From the NCBI GenBank assembly GCA_027035825.1, contig JALVTX010000208.1, positions 1-6,335 on the forward strand: a DNA stretch of 6,335 nt, given 5' to 3'. Origin of the DNA: Mariprofundaceae bacterium (GTDB taxonomy: Bacteria > Pseudomonadota > Zetaproteobacteria > Mariprofundales > Mariprofundaceae). Both the position numbers and the translations under genes were made by a program. Numbering within the stretch: the stretch's first letter is position 1; each line of letters opens with the position of its first letter. Of the stretch, positions 1 through 6,169 are shown piece after piece. The notes below the pieces were generated by a model that searched no databases, was not told the origin of the DNA, and was given only the letters and a program-made list of their open reading frames with translations.

Positions 1-2203
1 CGTCAATACGCTCGGTGGCGTGGTCGGGGCGCTGGCGCCGCTGGCGCTGCTGCCGGCGCTGGGCTGGCCGGGCGCGGCGGCCGTGGTGGCGGTGGTTGGC
101 TTCACGGTGGCCGCGGGCGCGCTGGCCTTGGCGCGCTTGGCTGGCGGGGATGTGGCGATCGGCCGCGATGTGAGCCCGCGGCGGGCGCGGCCGGATGGCT
201 GGACGCTGGCGGCCTATGCCGGCGTCGGCGCGGCTTCGCTGGCGCTGGAGGTGGCCTGGACGCGTCTCTACGGCATGCTGATGCTGCGCACCGAGTATGT
301 GCTGGGCGTGATCCTGGCCGTGTTCCTGCTGGGCGTGGCCGGCGGCAGCCTGCTGGCCCGTCACTTGGGGGGACAGTCTGGGGAACGAAACGCGGATCGG
401 CGCGCGATGTGGCTCTCCTGGCTGCCGCTGGCGCTGGCGGCGGCGGTGCTGGCGGGCCTGGCTGCGCTGCCATGGCTGGCGGAGTGGGCCGAGTCCATGC
501 AAGCCGGGTCGCTGGCGGCGGCGATGGCCAGACAGGGCGCGGCCATCGCGCTGTGCACGCTGCCGGCGACGCTGCTGCTGGGCGCGTGGCTGCCGTTGAT
601 CGCGGCCCGGCATGGGGACGACGGCGCCTGGCTGTATGGCGCGAACAGCCTGGGGGCGGCGCTGGGGGCGCTCGTCACCGGCTTTGCGTTGTTGCCCGCA
701 TGGGGCACGACGGGCGCGGTGGCCGCAGCCGCGCTGGCGCTGTTCGTCTGCGGCATGCGCTGGGGGCGGGATGCGCGCGCCTGGCTGGCCGCCCCGGTGC
801 TGGCCGGGGCGGCGTGGCTGCTGTGGCCGCTGCCGCCGGCATCCACGCTGCTGCCGCGCGAGATGGCCGGCGGCCGCGACCTGATGGTGCACGAGGATGC
901 GGTGTCGCTGACGCACGTGGTCGAGCAGTCCAATGGTCAACGGGTGCTGCTCTCCGACTTGCACCGCATGGACGCCTCCACCGATCCCACCGCCGTGGCC
1001 GTGCAGCGCAACCAGGCGCGCCTGCCGCTGCTGCTGCACCCCGAGGCGCGGCGCATTTTGTTTTTGGGCATTGGCACCGGCATCACCGCCTCGGCCAGCC
1101 TCGCATTGCCAGAGCTGGCGCGCACCGGCGTGGAGTTGTCGCTGGGGGCGATTCGCGCCGCCAGCGATGCGTTTGCGCCGCTCAGCGGCGGCGTGATGAA
1201 GCACATGCGCGTGGCGCGCGATGACGCGCGGCGCTTTCTGCGCGCCGATCGCGAACGCTACGACATCATTCTGGGTGATCTGTTCCATCCGGACATGGTG
1301 GGCCGGGCGGCGCTGCTCTCGGTGCAACAGTTCCGGCGCGGCCGGGAACACCTGAATCCCGGCGGCCTGTACGTGCAATGGCTGGCGCTGAACCAGTTCG
1401 ACGTGGGTTCGCTGGCTTCGGTGCTGGCGGCGTTTCGCCGCGTGTTTCCGCGCTCGTGGATGTTCGTGGACGGCTTCCGGCTGGCTCTGGTCGGCAGCCG
1501 CGACGCGTCGCTGGACGTGGGCGCGATTCGGCAAGGGTTTGATGCGCTGCCTGCCTCCGCTCGCCGCGAGCTGAGCGGCGGCGAGGGGCTGTGGACGTGG
1601 CTCGGCCGCTACTGGGGCGAGGTTCCGGCCACGCGCGCGCCGGCGCAGGATGAATGGCGGCCGGTCATCGAGTTCTCGCTGCCGCGCGCCCGTTTCGCGG
1701 GCCGGTTGCGGCTGCCCATGATGCTGACCTGGCTGCTGCGCCATCGGCCGCGACCGGAAGCGGCGATGCGCGCGTTGGGCGTGACGGCGGCCGAGCGCAA
1801 GGATTTCATGCGCGCCTGGGCGGCGACCAGCCTCGGCATGGAAGCGGAGCTGGCCTCGATGCAGGGCCGCGAGGGCCGGGCCGAGCGCCTGGTGCGCCTG
1901 GCCTGGCGAGCCAACCCGCGCGATCGCTGGGCCGGCTTCGCGCTGGCCGACCGCATGTATGCCTCGCTGGCGCAGGCGCGGGCGATGGGCATTGATCGCG
2001 AACAGGCGCTGAAGCGGATTCTCGCCGTCCGGCCGGATCACGTGCGGGCGCTGAAGGCGCTCTTGGGCCTGAAGCTGGCGCGGGGCGAGGCCCGGACGGC
2101 AGAGCGGCTCAGGCGGCGGATTCTCTCGATTGCGCCGCTGGACGCCGACATGCGGCGGATGACCCGCGAACGCAACCGGCGTATGCTTGGGGCTCCCCTG
2201 TGA
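1..2203 (+). CDS. Membrane-bound spermidine synthase-like protein (5'-partial)
   Basis: The frame is open to the left edge: codons before the first in-frame GTG (position 20) read VNTLGG and continue the hydrophobic segment, so the true start is outside the window. The N-terminal part (to about 850) is a run of membrane helices with two copies of the N-[TS]-L-G-x3-G-A ... L-L-P-x-x-G pattern, at the extreme left and at about 641-710, typical of fused membrane/aminopropyltransferase proteins. A Rossmann-like domain follows: GIGTG loop (1067-1081), acidic VEL strand end (about 1130), RDDARRF (about 1217-1237) and YDIILGDLFHP (about 1259-1291), the equivalent of the YDVIIxD motif holding the catalytic Asp of aminopropyltransferases. 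The usual GGGDG glycine loop is changed to GIGTG, so true spermidine synthesis is doubtful. The last 200 or so residues look helical and TPR-like. It heads the visible part of the redox operon; its stop overlaps the next start. Substrate unknown. Confidence 0.8.
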   Translation, partial: VNTLGGVVGALAPLALLPALGWPGAAAVVAVVGFTVAAGALALARLAGGDVAIGRDVSPRRARPDGWTLAAYAGVGAASLALEVAWTRLYGMLMLRTEYVLGVILAVFLLGVAGGSLLARHLGGQSGERNADRRAMWLSWLPLALAAAVLAGLAALPWLAEWAESMQAGSLAAAMARQGAAIALCTLPATLLLGAWLPLIAARHGDDGAWLYGANSLGAALGALVTGFALLPAWGTTGAVAAAALALFVCGMRWGRDARAWLAAPVLAGAAWLLWPLPPASTLLPREMAGGRDLMVHEDAVSLTHVVEQSNGQRVLLSDLHRMDASTDPTAVAVQRNQARLPLLLHPEARRILFLGIGTGITASASLALPELARTGVELSLGAIRAASDAFAPLSGGVMKHMRVARDDARRFLRADRERYDIILGDLFHPDMVGRAALLSVQQFRRGREHLNPGGLYVQWLALNQFDVGSLASVLAAFRRVFPRSWMFVDGFRLALVGSRDASLDVGAIRQGFDALPASARRELSGGEGLWTWLGRYWGEVPATRAPAQDEWRPVIEFSLPRARFAGRLRLPMMLTWLLRHRPRPEAAMRALGVTAAERKDFMRAWAATSLGMEAELASMQGREGRAERLVRLAWRANPRDRWAGFALADRMYASLAQARAMGIDREQALKRILAVRPDHVRALKALLGLKLARGEARTAERLRRRILSIAPLDADMRRMTRERNRRMLGAPL

Positions 2204-3531
2204 GCGACATGAAAACCTCAGCCACTCCTTCTTCATCCGCCGCGGCGGCCAGTTCCTCTGGGAGCGGCGCCGGCGCGCGCTTCCGCCGCATCCTGCCGGC
2301 GCGGCGCGCCAGCCAGTTGTTCACGCTGGCGCTGCTGGTGCTGGTGCCGGTGACGGGGCTGTTCCATATCAATGTCGCCGACGGCGCCATCGTCGTGCTC
2401 GACCGGCAAATCTGGTTCTCCGACTTCTTCATCATCTTCGGTTTCTGGATCATGATCGCCAGCATCCTGGTGATGAGCTATTCGCTGGCCGGGGCGGTGT
2501 TCTGCGGCTGGGTCTGCCCGCAGGGCTCGGCCTCGGAGTGGGCCAACGCGCTGACCTATCGCCTGCTCGGGCGCAAGGCTGAGATCATGGATTTCAGCGG
2601 CAAGCCGATGCAGGTGGCGCGGCGCAAGGATTCCTGGCGCAACAAGGCGCTGCTGTTCTCCATCCTGTGGCTGATGGCGATGTTCTATGCGGTGATTCCG
2701 TTGCTGTATTTCTATCCGCCGGCCGAGCTGTGGCGGGTGGTGACGATGCGGGCCGAACATGCCGGGTCGGTGCTGTGGATTTACGCGGTGTTCACGGTCA
2801 TCCTGTTCCTGGACATCGGCATGATTCGCCACATGGTGTGCCGCTACATGTGCATCTATCGGATGTGGCAGCATTCGTTCAAGACCCGCGATACGCTGCA
2901 CGTGGCTTATGACGACTCGCGCGCGGCCGATTGCGCCAACTGCCATTACTGCGCCGACTCATGCTATCTGGAGCTCGATCCCCGGAACACCGTGGTCTAT
3001 GACAGCTGCATCAACTGCGGCGACTGCATCGACGCCTGCAACGAGCTGCATGCGAGGAGCCGGAAGCTTTCGGGGCCGGGGCTGCTCCGGTTCGAGATGG
3101 GCGACCCCACCGGCGAGCGCGGGCGCGGCAATGTCGGCTCCTTCTTCTCGCGGGTGCGCGTGGCGCTGCCGGTGGCGGTATTCGGCGGCTTGATGTTCTG
3201 GTATGGCCTGTCCAGCTACGAGCCGCACCACATGAGCGTGTTCCGGGCCGAGAATGCGCATCAGGGCGCGGTGCGGGACTACCAGATCAACATCGCCAAC
3301 AAGCTCTACCGGCCGGCGGACTTCACGGTGCGGGTGGGCAACCTGCCGGACGGCGCCTGGCGCCTGAGCCGCGACAAGGTGCACATGGATACGGCCGGGC
3401 GCGCCAACGTGCGACTGCATGTGGGCGCCTTGCCGAAGGGACTGTACAATGTTCGCGTGACGGTGACGGCCAGCGACGGTTGGACGGGCAGTTTCCTGCT
3501 GCGCCATTTTTCTCCGGGGGTGAAGTCATGA
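2200..3531 (+). CDS. CcoG/FixG-like membrane protein with two [4Fe-4S] clusters
   Basis: 443 residues, close to the usual CcoG length of about 470. The GTG start overlaps the previous TGA; an ATG three codons later (2209) is an alternative. After a Ser/Ala-rich N-terminus there are membrane helices at about 39-58, 74-97, 150-170, 190-209 and 319-338. Cysteines fall in the CcoG/NapH pattern: CGWVCPQ (C102, C106) after helix 2, CRYMC (C214, C218) after helix 4, then two ferredoxin motifs, C245-x2-C-x2-C-x3-C255 and C270-x2-C-x2-C-x3-C280. The tail (about 355-440) looks like the beta-sandwich FixG C-terminal domain (INIANK, followed by a hydrophobic/GLY pattern). CcoG proteins act in the membrane in copper reduction for cbb3 oxidase assembly; related NapH/NosR-type proteins pass electrons from quinol. 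Oddities: C255 and C218 lack the proline that usually follows in ferredoxin and CcoG motifs. I call it CcoG-like rather than ccoG because the neighbours are not a standard cco cluster. Confidence 0.85.
   Translation: MSDMKTSATPSSSAAAASSSGSGAGARFRRILPARRASQLFTLALLVLVPVTGLFHINVADGAIVVLDRQIWFSDFFIIFGFWIMIASILVMSYSLAGAVFCGWVCPQGSASEWANALTYRLLGRKAEIMDFSGKPMQVARRKDSWRNKALLFSILWLMAMFYAVIPLLYFYPPAELWRVVTMRAEHAGSVLWIYAVFTVILFLDIGMIRHMVCRYMCIYRMWQHSFKTRDTLHVAYDDSRAADCANCHYCADSCYLELDPRNTVVYDSCINCGDCIDACNELHARSRKLSGPGLLRFEMGDPTGERGRGNVGSFFSRVRVALPVAVFGGLMFWYGLSSYEPHHMSVFRAENAHQGAVRDYQINIANKLYRPADFTVRVGNLPDGAWRLSRDKVHMDTAGRANVRLHVGALPKGLYNVRVTVTASDGWTGSFLLRHFSPGVKS
3516..3523 (+). promoter_or_regulatory. 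Ribosome binding site for the 159-residue membrane protein
   Basis: GGGGGTGA, differing at one base from GGAGGTGA, ends four bases before the ATG at 3528. It lies inside the end of the CcoG-like gene and favours this ATG over the in-frame ATG at 3480. Confidence 0.6.
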
Positions 3532-4007
3532 ACGACGAGCAGGCCAGGCTGGACGCCATCGAGGAGCGCAAGCGGCGCGCCGAGGAGCGGGAGCGCAAGC
3601 GGCGCGAGATCGGCGCCAGGCCCACGCGGAAGAAGTGGGGCGAGCACACGGACGATTACTACGGCTACGGCAGCGACGAGGAGCGGCGCGAACTGCGCGG
3701 GTTGGAAGACTGGGAGATGGTCGAGCAGATGGCGCAGTCGCGCAAGCCGGTGCCCAAGTGGTTCTTCGTGGTCGTCGGCATCGTGTTGCTGGCCGCGTTC
3801 GGCCTGTCGCTGCCCTTCTGGGGTGATCGGCCCGATCATCATCGCCACTGGATTACCTGGGGGCACCTGATGGCGGTGGTCTATCTGCTGGTGGCCGGCG
3901 GCTTCATCTACCTGATGATCAACGTGTTCAATCCCGAGGTGACGAATGAAGAAGAATGCGATCCGTCCCGGGACGGGCGCAAGACGAAGGGGGAGAACGG
4001 GAAGTGA
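3528..4007 (+). CDS. Two-helix membrane protein with charged coiled-coil N-terminus, CcoP-anchor-like
   Basis: 159 residues, starting at the ATG that overlaps the previous stop (ATGA) behind a strong ribosome binding site; the longer frame from 3480 would lie inside the CcoG-like gene. Residues 1-35 are almost all Glu, Arg and Lys in a helical, coiled-coil-like run. An acidic, Tyr-rich stretch (about 39-62) follows, then KPVPKW (73-78) leading into a membrane helix (79-97), a His-rich loop (HHRHW, 104-108), a second helix (about 112-134) and a charged tail. The acidic region, then a basic-Pro-x-Pro-basic-Trp sequence entering a helix, recalls the N-terminal anchor of CcoP (NPLPRWW). No haem motif is present; the only Cys is 144. 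Haem might be supplied by the separate cytochromes encoded just downstream. The CcoP resemblance is by eye only and weak; otherwise a hypothetical membrane protein. The reading frame itself is well supported. Confidence 0.75.
   Translation: MNDEQARLDAIEERKRRAEERERKRREIGARPTRKKWGEHTDDYYGYGSDEERRELRGLEDWEMVEQMAQSRKPVPKWFFVVVGIVLLAAFGLSLPFWGDRPDHHRHWITWGHLMAVVYLLVAGGFIYLMINVFNPEVTNEEECDPSRDGRKTKGENGK
3987..3995 (+). promoter_or_regulatory. Ribosome binding site for the cytochrome c lipoprotein
   Basis: AAGGGGGAG lies eight bases before the GTG at 4004. It supports that start, which also places a clean lipoprotein signal at the N-terminus, over the in-frame ATG at 3956. Confidence 0.55.
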
Positions 4008-4336
4008 AGCGCGGATGGCTGGCGCGGCTTGCGCCGGGGGCGCTCGCGCTCCTGGCCGCTTGTTCGGCCGCGCCCGGGGATTCGGGCGGCCGGACGGCGG
4101 AAGGTGATCTGGCGGCGTTTCCGGAGATGGATGCGCCGGGCTACGCGGTGCTGGCCAGCCAGTGCTCGCGCTGTCATGCTGCGCCGCAGCCCGCGCGGCA
4201 CACGGCCGATGAATGGCGTCGCGTGGTGCGGCGCATGCAACTGCACCGGGTGCAGCGGGGCATGGCCGCCATTGCCGATGCCGACGTGAAGGCGCTGCTG
4301 GACTATCTGAGCCGGCATGCGCGGAGGCCATCGTGA
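4004..4336 (+). CDS. Monohaem cytochrome c lipoprotein
   Basis: 110 residues from a GTG that overlaps the previous TGA. Basic residues, a hydrophobic stretch and the lipobox LLAAC (Cys20) mark export and lipid anchoring, so the mature protein would sit on the periplasmic face of a membrane. One haem c site is seen, CSRCH (54-58), in a context of Gln-Cys-Ser-Arg-Cys-His typical of small class I-like cytochromes. The following segment, RHTADEWRRVVRRM, carries the E-W-x2-V-V-x-R-M pattern of small cytochromes in which the Met (M78) is the probable second haem ligand; M87 is the alternative. A short C-terminal helix ending in LLDYLSRH closes the fold. It probably carries electrons between the CcoG-like protein, the second cytochrome (4734-5084) and an unidentified acceptor; partners are inferred from the operon only. 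The first frame upstream (ATG 3956) would give a longer N-terminus without a clean signal, so it was not used. Confidence 0.85.
   Translation: MKRGWLARLAPGALALLAACSAAPGDSGGRTAEGDLAAFPEMDAPGYAVLASQCSRCHAAPQPARHTADEWRRVVRRMQLHRVQRGMAAIADADVKALLDYLSRHARRPS
4323..4327 (+). promoter_or_regulatory. Ribosome binding site for the FixH-like lipoprotein
   Basis: GGAGG lies five bases before the GTG at 4333, inside the end of the cytochrome gene. It decides the start: the long in-frame extension from 4213 overlaps the cytochrome coding sequence and is rejected. Confidence 0.65.
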
Positions 4337-4734
4337 GGCGCGCGGTTTTTCTGGCGTGTGCGCTGCTGGTTGCGGCGTGCGGCGCCGATGTCAGCCGCTA
4401 TGCGCCGCCGGATCAGCGCTGGCATGAATGGACGGTGCACGTGGAGAGCCGGCCGGCTCCATTGCAGCGTGGCATGAACGAGTTCTGGGTCGTCATCAGC
4501 GACCAGCATGGCGTGCGGCCGAAGGAGGGCATGCTGGTGCGCATCCGCACGCCCGAGTCGGACTGGGTTCAAGCCATCCCCGATGGCGGCACTGGCGTGT
4601 ACCGGCGTTCCGCGCCCGTGGCCGACCCGGAGCATGCGCGGCTGCTCGTGCGCATCCGCGAGGAGGGCGGGAAGGCGCGCGAGGGCGAACTGAGCTTCGA
4701 CTTTCCGCCCCAGCATCCGGTGCCATCGAACTGA
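4333..4734 (+). CDS. Small lipoprotein, FixH/YtkA-like
   Basis: 133 residues from a GTG overlapping the previous stop (GTGA). The N-terminus has Arg2-Arg3, a hydrophobic core and a lipobox LVAAC (Cys16), so it is probably lipidated in the periplasm. The rest is short alternating strands: WTVHVES (33-39), an LQRGMNEFWVVISD segment (44-57), MLVRIRTP (67-74), a GTGVYRR turn (87-92) and LLVRIRE (104-110). This order (leading strand, a Pro-Leu-x-x-G-x-N turn before the next strand, G-x-Y, then a final strand pair) fits the YtkA-like / FixH beta-sandwich that serves in oxidase and copper assembly. Standard FixH/CcoH has one N-terminal membrane helix; here a lipid anchor would take its place. No Cys other than 9 and 16 and no Met-rich copper motif is seen. 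The family call is by pattern only; the lipoprotein call is firmer. Confidence 0.7.
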   Translation: MRRAVFLACALLVAACGADVSRYAPPDQRWHEWTVHVESRPAPLQRGMNEFWVVISDQHGVRPKEGMLVRIRTPESDWVQAIPDGGTGVYRRSAPVADPEHARLLVRIREEGGKAREGELSFDFPPQHPVPSN

Positions 4735-5084
4735 TGCGCATCATCCGGCTGTTGTTGCTGCTGGCGCTGGCGGCGGGTGGCGGCGCGCAGGCGTTGGCCG
4801 CCGACGCGGCCCGCGGCGCGGTGGTGGCGCGGGTGCGCTGCGGGCCCTGTCATTACCTGGACAAGCCACTGAAAAAGGTGGGGCCGGGGCTCGCCGGCAT
4901 CTACAACCGCGCGCCGCACATCGCGGGCGTGCCGTTTGAGCGTTGGGACGAATCGGCGCTGGAGCGCTGGCTGTCCGATCCGCGCAAGGTGAAGCCGAAC
5001 ACGCGCATGTTCCTGCCGCCGCTCCCGGCGCGGGATCGCGAGGACATCATCGTTTGGTTGAAGTCCAGGGACGCGGCCAAATAG
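4734..5084 (+). CDS. Small soluble class I cytochrome c
   Basis: 116 residues; the ATG shares a base with the previous stop (TGATG) and has no clear ribosome binding site, so translation likely depends on coupling. A signal peptide (RLLLLLALAAGG...) ends at ALAA (about residues 20-23) with no lipobox, so the mature protein is free in the periplasm. The haem c site CGPCH is at 36-40, followed by KKVGPGLAGIYNR (47-59), the conserved Gly-Pro-x-Leu loop after the haem in class I cytochromes c, then W71, W79 and NTRMFLPP (89-96), where M92 is the expected axial ligand. The final helix (DREDIIVWLKS) matches the cytochrome c C-terminal helix. The spacing between CXXCH and the Met fits the small cytochrome c5/c552 type. 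It is the last gene of the plus-strand operon, and the stop is followed by the convergent gap. The partner oxidase or reductase is not visible. Confidence 0.92.
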   Translation: MRIIRLLLLLALAAGGGAQALAADAARGAVVARVRCGPCHYLDKPLKKVGPGLAGIYNRAPHIAGVPFERWDESALERWLSDPRKVKPNTRMFLPPLPARDREDIIVWLKSRDAAK

Positions 5085-5111
5085 GGCCGGTCAAATAGGG
5101 ACGAACCGGGC

Positions 5112-5134
5112 GAGGCCAGCCCGGCGGGCTTCTC
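5112..5134 (+). terminator. Weak candidate terminator between convergent operons
   Basis: Stem AGCCC (5118-5122), loop GGC, stem GGGCT (5126-5130), with a possible outer GAG/CTC pairing (5112-5114 with 5132-5134). The following bases (TCTC) make only a poor T tract, so it may be Rho-assisted or simply a hairpin. It overlaps the stop codon of the minus-strand gene. Confidence 0.3.
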
Positions 5135-5657
5135 AGGACTCGGATCGCGCGGCCAGTTTCTTCTTCAGTTTCTCCGATGGAACCCAGCGGCGCAGGATCA
5201 TGATGCGCTTGCCGCCTCGCTTCTCCTCGCAGACCGGGCAGGTGAGATAGGCCAGGTACAGCTCCCTGGGCATGCAACCGGCATCGAGCAGCTCGCTTTG
5301 CATGCGCTTGACGTCGGCCTGGATCTGGCCCACGTCGCCGTGGATGATGCGCGCCCGCAGCCGGAACGGGTTAGGCAGCCGCCGCACATGTCGGGCGGCC
5401 GAGCGTTCCTCGGCCAGCGGGCAGAGGATCGCGCCGCGAAACATCGCCGAGCGGCTGAGCACGAAGCCCGGCCAGCGGGGGGTCAGCCCCAGTCGCTCGA
5501 TGTCCTGATGCTGGCGGTGCAGGCAGGCCTCGAATCCGATGGGCATGTGCAGGAACATCGGCGCCCGCATCTCGTGCACCAGCCAGCCGCCGAGGTTCAC
5601 GTCCTGGCCGTCCCAGTCCGGGTAGTCGGAGGGGCAGCCGCACTCCAGACGCGTCAC
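5133..5657 (-). CDS. Unrecognised cysteine-containing protein, coupled to the mini oxidase gene
   Basis: 174 residues from the GTG at 5657, which overlaps the stop of the upstream gene (GTGA). A longer in-frame extension to 5876 lies wholly inside the mini oxidase gene and has the Arg/His-rich look of an out-of-frame shadow, so it was not used; GGAAG lies some 10 bases before the GTG. No signal peptide or membrane helix is seen, so it should be cytoplasmic. Near the start is CGC (C6, C8) followed by a Trp/Asp-rich DYPDWDGQD stretch, then GGWLVHEMR (23-31) and an H-M-P-I-G-F-E-A-C segment (37-45). Later come a C79-P pair, C128, and near the end C140-P-V-C143, a zinc- or Fe-S-ribbon-like pair, followed by a Lys-rich tail. 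The eight Cys or so and several His could bind a metal, but I do not recognise the family. Being translated with the mini CcoN suggests a joint role. Confidence 0.75.
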   Translation of the reverse strand: MTRLECGCPSDYPDWDGQDVNLGGWLVHEMRAPMFLHMPIGFEACLHRQHQDIERLGLTPRWPGFVLSRSAMFRGAILCPLAEERSAARHVRRLPNPFRLRARIIHGDVGQIQADVKRMQSELLDAGCMPRELYLAYLTCPVCEEKRGGKRIMILRRWVPSEKLKKKLAARSES

Positions 5658-6169
5658 GGCTCGCGCTTCCGGTAGATGTCCTTCAGCGTCAACAGCACGT
5701 TGACCAGGTAAATCCAGAAGCCGATGGCCAGCACCGAAGCGGCGACGGAGATGACCGGGCCGTAATAGCGGTGCACGGTGGGCACGGCCGTGGGATCGGT
5801 CAGCCAGAGGTGCCCCTCGATGGCGCCGAAGATCATCAGCGCGATGTAGAAGGAACTGACGCCGATGGCTGTCCACCAGAACGAGTGCTCGGCCAGCCGG
5901 TGCGAATGAATGGGCTTGCCGGTGATCTTGGGCAGCATGTAATAGGTCACGGCCATGCCAAGGATGGTGACGCCGCCGACCAGGTTGATGTGCGCGTGCG
6001 CCAGCGGATCGATCATGTGGCCCGGGCCGCCGTAGGGGCTGCCGATGGAATCCAGCCAGTGCCGCACGGCGGGAATCACCTGTAACAGGCCATGCACGGT
6101 GCCAATGAAGAAGGACAGCACGGACATGATGAGAAACTTGACGAGATAGCGGTATTGATGATGTGGCAT
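5654..6169 (-). CDS. Mini haem-copper oxidase subunit I (CcoN/NorB C-terminal type)
   Basis: 171 residues from ATG 6169. Four or five membrane helices: about 10-33, 56-80, 96-119, 136-160. The central part matches the C-terminal portion of cbb3 oxidase subunit I (CcoN) or NorB: HAHINLVGG (58-66) corresponds to the helix X HVHSGALGW of CcoN, with H58 and H60 in the places of the high-spin and low-spin haem ligands; YYMLPKI (76-82) matches the IYYLVP stretch; HRLAEHSFWWTAIGVSSF (90-107) matches the RLVEWHFWIATIG region; GAIEGHLW (115-122) matches the GIMQG(L)MW region. A full CcoN is about 475 residues; the helices with the other low-spin haem ligand and the three CuB histidines are absent, so this is not a complete oxidase. 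Either it is a small haem-binding membrane protein of its own family, or a remnant. No frameshift or stop interrupts it and the downstream gene is coupled by GTGA, which argues for a real short gene. No clear ribosome binding site is seen. Confidence 0.82.
   Translation of the reverse strand: MPHHQYRYLVKFLIMSVLSFFIGTVHGLLQVIPAVRHWLDSIGSPYGGPGHMIDPLAHAHINLVGGVTILGMAVTYYMLPKITGKPIHSHRLAEHSFWWTAIGVSSFYIALMIFGAIEGHLWLTDPTAVPTVHRYYGPVISVAASVLAIGFWIYLVNVLLTLKDIYRKREP

Noticed and set aside
2233..2946. Long minus-strand frame opposite the CcoG-like gene
   Set aside because: His/Arg/Gln-rich composition and full overlap with a well-supported gene; a high-GC shadow.
3306..4331. 341-codon minus-strand frame
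   Set aside because: Covers three supported plus-strand genes and has Pro/Ala/Arg-rich shadow composition with no recognisable domain.
4213..4332. N-terminal extension of the FixH-like lipoprotein
   Set aside because: It overlaps the cytochrome gene, and GGAGG plus a lipoprotein signal place the start at 4333.
4428..4733. N-terminal extension of the soluble cytochrome c
   Set aside because: The extension is a shadow of the lipoprotein gene; the signal peptide begins right at ATG 4734.
5078..5100. CAAATAGGG repeated with a 14-base period across the last stop codon
   Set aside because: Two short copies only; may be a small duplication, no function can be argued.
5658..5876. In-frame N-terminal extension of the minus-strand Cys-rich protein
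   Set aside because: It lies entirely inside the mini oxidase gene, is Arg/His-rich like a shadow frame, and a GTGA-coupled start exists at 5657.
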